Under the pieces are notes generated by a model. It saw only the letters and a list, made by a program, of their open reading frames with translations. It did no database searches and was not told the origin of the DNA. DNA of 7,865 nt from Rickettsiaceae bacterium (GTDB lineage Bacteria; Pseudomonadota; Alphaproteobacteria; Rickettsiales; Rickettsiaceae): the NCBI GenBank assembly GCA_017995275.1, contig JAGOJE010000040.1, positions 1 through 7,865 on the forward strand. Reading direction: 5' to 3'. Positions 5,814-7,865 of this stretch are shown here, piece after piece (the stretch's first letter is position 1; every line of letters starts with the position of its first letter). A program made the translations under genes and the position numbers.

Positions 5814-6899
5814 TTACTCTACTTTTTCTTCTGCAATTTTTAGGAATTTTATGGCTGAGCTATTTACAACATCTCCACCTACACGTTTTACAGCGTAAAA
5901 TTTAACGAATGGCTTTTCTGTATATGGGTCTCTCATTACAGCGACTCCACTGCGATCAACAATTTTATATGCCGATTTAAAATCCCCCAAAGCTATCGCT
6001 TTTGCTCCTGCCGCTAAAGGTGGCATTTCCGAAGAGCAAACTACAGGTATCCCAAATAAAGTATCTGGCCTTGATTCTGCAATCGCCGGCTGCCATATAA
6101 ATCTTCCGTTATCATCTCTAATTTTTTGTATTTCAGAAAGAGTGGTACGATTCATAAGGAAAGTAGCGTTTGAAAGGAAAACTTCATCTAAAGAATTCAT
6201 CAAATCCAATATATCATCAATAGATATAGAATCTGATTCTTCACTTTTAACAGATGATATAGTGTCGTTTGATAAAATGCCATATGGTTGATTTATACCA
6301 TCACCACTTATGAAGCTTTTATTTTCAGCCTTAACGAAACTATCTTCTAGTCTCTCATTTAGCCATTGCTCTACATTTATTGCTGCATCATCTAAAAGAC
6401 GCTGAGTCGCTTTTGGTTGAGCATATAATTCATGCACAACTATACGTTTTTGCTTTAATTTAGATGTACCAGTCGATACCCTTTCTTCTCCGTCTAGAAC
6501 CCAACCGCAATCAAAATTCCCGTCTTCTATTATTACATCAAGAGCATTTGTAGATATTGTCTCTACAGATGCAATTTGCCTCATAGGAGACTTTGCTGTA
6601 ATAGCGGAAACAATCTTATTATATAGTGCTGGAGTTAACAAATACCCCCCTTCATCTTGTGCGGAAGAAAGAGATTTGGTCTCTAACATGTCTGTTTCAC
6701 CACTTCTAATGTAATTTGCAAAATTTCCATATTCGTCATCATCACTTACTATAAGACTTCCAACTCCGGCAAGAGTAGATTGAATCTGGAACATTTTTGT
6801 TTCAAGATCTTTCATCTTGGATAGATGTTTGTTATTTACAAAATCTTTCCACTCATCTGCCATTTTATCTATTTTTCTATCGATGTTTTCTATATTCAT
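5814..6899 (-). CDS. Major capsid protein, HK97 fold, GTA type (gp5-like)
   Basis: The 361-residue protein has an N-terminal charged helical scaffold-like segment (about 1-70), then the HK97-family start of the mature shell protein: KSLSSAQDEGGYLLTP (75-90). Other family motifs are YAQPKATQRLLDDAAINVEQWL, FISGDGINQPYGIL, FLMNRTTLSEIQ and a Gx-FGIPVV segment in the P domain. YIRSGET before the mature start and the SGDG-NQP-GIL motif are particularly like the Rhodobacter GTA capsid. By family rule the N-terminal segment is removed by the prohead protease encoded just upstream. The scaffold segment is shorter than in Rhodobacter GTA, which I recall as about 400 residues overall. AGGAG lies six bases before the ATG, and the protease gene ends 17 bases upstream. 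Confidence 0.94.
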   Translation of the reverse strand: MNIENIDRKIDKMADEWKDFVNNKHLSKMKDLETKMFQIQSTLAGVGSLIVSDDDEYGNFANYIRSGETDMLETKSLSSAQDEGGYLLTPALYNKIVSAITAKSPMRQIASVETISTNALDVIIEDGNFDCGWVLDGEERVSTGTSKLKQKRIVVHELYAQPKATQRLLDDAAINVEQWLNERLEDSFVKAENKSFISGDGINQPYGILSNDTISSVKSEESDSISIDDILDLMNSLDEVFLSNATFLMNRTTLSEIQKIRDDNGRFIWQPAIAESRPDTLFGIPVVCSSEMPPLAAGAKAIALGDFKSAYKIVDRSGVAVMRDPYTEKPFVKFYAVKRVGGDVVNSSAIKFLKIAEEKVE

Positions 6900-6916
6900 A
6901 ATTTTCTCCTGATTCT

Positions 6917-7435
6917 TTATATTGTTGAAATTAGTGAATCTAATATTTTTACAGCCCTTTCTAATGTGAGGCTTATATTTTTAGATGCACCTATATGATT
7001 AATCTGCGCATGGCTATTTGCTGGAAAAGTAACGATACTTACCTCCCATAATTTAGCAGATAGAATTTCTCTAGTGCCACTTGCATTATGATTAGCTTTT
7101 TCTACCGTAAATCCTATGCTAAAAGAAGTAACAGCCCCTTGTTTGATTAAAGAAAAAGCTTCTCTACCTTGCTGCGTAGATATATTAATAGTTGCTTCAA
7201 CATAGAGTCCATAATCATCCTCTATTGCTGAAGTTATAAGTCCTATAGGTTTGGCCGTATCATGCTGCCACAGAAGTTTTATATTCTCTGCAGAGCATAG
7301 CCCCTGAAATGCTCCTTTGACTACAATGTCATTATGACTGTCTACAACGCCGAAAACGCTTGCATAACCACCTATAATGACGTAATCACTTGTAGCACTT
7401 TTAACGACCAAACCGCTCGTGCCTGATTTATTCAT
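6917..7435 (-). CDS. HK97-family prohead protease (peptidase S78/U35, gp4-like)
   Basis: The 172 residues match the prohead protease family. GGYASVFGVVDSHNDIVVKGAF (22-43) is the N-terminal strand motif. LWQHD (55-59) carries the likely catalytic H58, SFSIGF (104-109) the likely nucleophile S106, and KLWEVSIVTFPAN (128-140) the acidic residue E131. In HK97-like assembly this protease cleaves the capsid protein's N-terminal scaffold and then itself, before DNA packaging. It is the first phage-like gene of the operon here, starting at an ATG with AGGA seven bases upstream. The usual upstream neighbours, portal and terminase, are not found. The catalytic positions are intact, so there is no sign of decay. 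Confidence 0.92.
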   Translation of the reverse strand: MNKSGTSGLVVKSATSDYVIIGGYASVFGVVDSHNDIVVKGAFQGLCSAENIKLLWQHDTAKPIGLITSAIEDDYGLYVEATINISTQQGREAFSLIKQGAVTSFSIGFTVEKANHNASGTREILSAKLWEVSIVTFPANSHAQINHIGASKNISLTLERAVKILDSLISTI

Positions 7436-7742
7436 TGATTTTCCTGAGATTTGTTGTTGAGTGTATGTCGCGCCAAATTAAATAAAAATGACTGACAGAA
7501 AAGTTATATAAAGGAAAAAGATAGAAGCGCTAATACCAATGGTGAGAATTTTTGTTATAACTGATACGAATTGTTATCCAGTGTAAAGGTCAACTAATTC
7601 GTTGACAGATTTTGCAGGAAAGAGAAAGCGAGCCACAACCCTGGATCCAGCGCTATATATTGCCACAAAGTGGCACTTTTCTTACCCCCAGATTCAGGCC
7701 CTATGCCCAAATAATAAGGGGTACAGCGAAATATACCATCCA
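7436..7742. other. Gene-free stretch upstream of the phage-like operon, with small palindromes
   Basis: I see no convincing gene here. The stretch should hold the minus-strand promoter of the phage-like operon, but no box pair is clear: TTGACC (plus 7588-7593) lacks a good -10 at normal spacing. Visible symmetric elements are GTCAAC-N6-GTTGAC (7589-7606), the 8-base palindrome GTTATAAC (7554-7561), and a 6-bp hairpin TGCCAC-AAA-GTGGCA (7661-7675). That hairpin is followed by CTTTTCTT on the plus strand, a possible weak terminator in that direction. The first two could be operator half-sites for a regulator of the operon, which is inference. A 76-codon plus-strand frame at 7602-7832 shows no family resemblance and overlaps the better minus-strand frame at 7743-7865. 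Confidence 0.4.
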
Positions 7743-7865
7743 TTACTCAAAATGCATAAGATCCTCACTCCCCATTTGAGAAGTGTTGGTATGTATAGCA
7801 TCACCAATGTGAATAAGAGAAGTATTTTCTGAAGTCGTTGAATATACCGAGCTTAGTTCATCTAA
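7743..7865 (-). CDS. Possible C-terminal end of an unidentified protein, cut by the window edge
   Basis: On the minus strand one frame is open from the right edge of the window to a TAA at plus 7743-7745, 40 residues. The other two minus frames stop within a few codons of the edge. The residues (LDELSSVYSTTSE... to ...SEDLMHFE) have an ordinary protein-like composition, rich in Ser, Thr, Asp and Glu. I do not recognise a family, and it does not look like a portal C-terminus, the gene expected there in a GTA cluster. A 40-codon open frame could arise by chance in AT-rich DNA, so this is tentative. Confidence 0.35.
   Translation of the reverse strand, partial: LDELSSVYSTTSENTSLIHIGDAIHTNTSQMGSEDLMHFE

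Noticed and set aside
3309..7435. CRISPR array or transposon explanation for the region
   Set aside because: No regularly spaced repeats, transposase-like frames or terminal inverted repeats were seen; the genes are explained by GTA/phage head-tail families.
7602..7832. Plus-strand 76-codon frame in the gene-poor right end
   Set aside because: It has no recognisable motif and no clear ribosome site, and overlaps a minus-strand frame open to the window edge. It cannot be excluded but is not supported.

Overview
The window looks like a piece of an AT-rich alphaproteobacterial chromosome, most plausibly from an intracellular, Rickettsiales-like lineage. Three things point there: the strong A+T bias throughout; a long ankyrin-repeat protein of the kind such symbionts use as host-directed effectors; and divergent relatives of the alphaproteobacterial gene transfer agent (GTA) head and tail genes. 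The family placement comes from protein motifs read by eye, not from a search, and a Holosporales or other endosymbiotic alphaproteobacterium is not excluded.

Layout. At the left, on the plus strand, is the 3' part of an ankyrin-repeat gene (1-1538): six visible repeats, then about 320 residues of unrecognised C-terminal region. It converges on a minus-strand block that fills the rest of the window. Reading that block in its own direction, from right to left, it holds: the tail end of an unidentified gene (7743-7865); a gene-free stretch of about 300 bases with small palindromes (7436-7742); HK97-type prohead protease (6917-7435); GTA-type major capsid protein (5814-6899); a 14-bp perfect hairpin (5767-5808); head-tail connector (5225-5746); head-tail adaptor or stopper (4882-5223); tail terminator, DUF3168-like (4473-4877); distal tail protein, DUF2460 (3890-4471); a shortened hub-like protein, DUF2163 (3309-3893); a two-helix membrane protein resembling DUF2335 (2742-3278); then a promoter, tRNA-Cys(GCA) and xerD.

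How the genes fit together. Protease through hub are packed with gaps of 1 to 17 bases or a 4-base overlap, except at the capsid-connector hairpin, and look like one operon. The order follows the Rhodobacter GTA cluster (g4-g5-g6-g7-g8-g12-g13), but the genes expected between g8 and g12 (tail tube, chaperone, tape measure) are absent: the g8-type stop and g12-type start are one base apart. Portal and terminase are not found upstream of the protease, and the cell-wall peptidase and large fibre protein are not found downstream. The reading frames that remain are intact and their catalytic or fold motifs are preserved. This is therefore either a split GTA whose other genes lie elsewhere, or a reduced particle retained for another use. 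That condensed operon, with a membrane protein at its end, is the most interesting thing here. xerD and tRNA-Cys look like ordinary chromosomal genes next to it.
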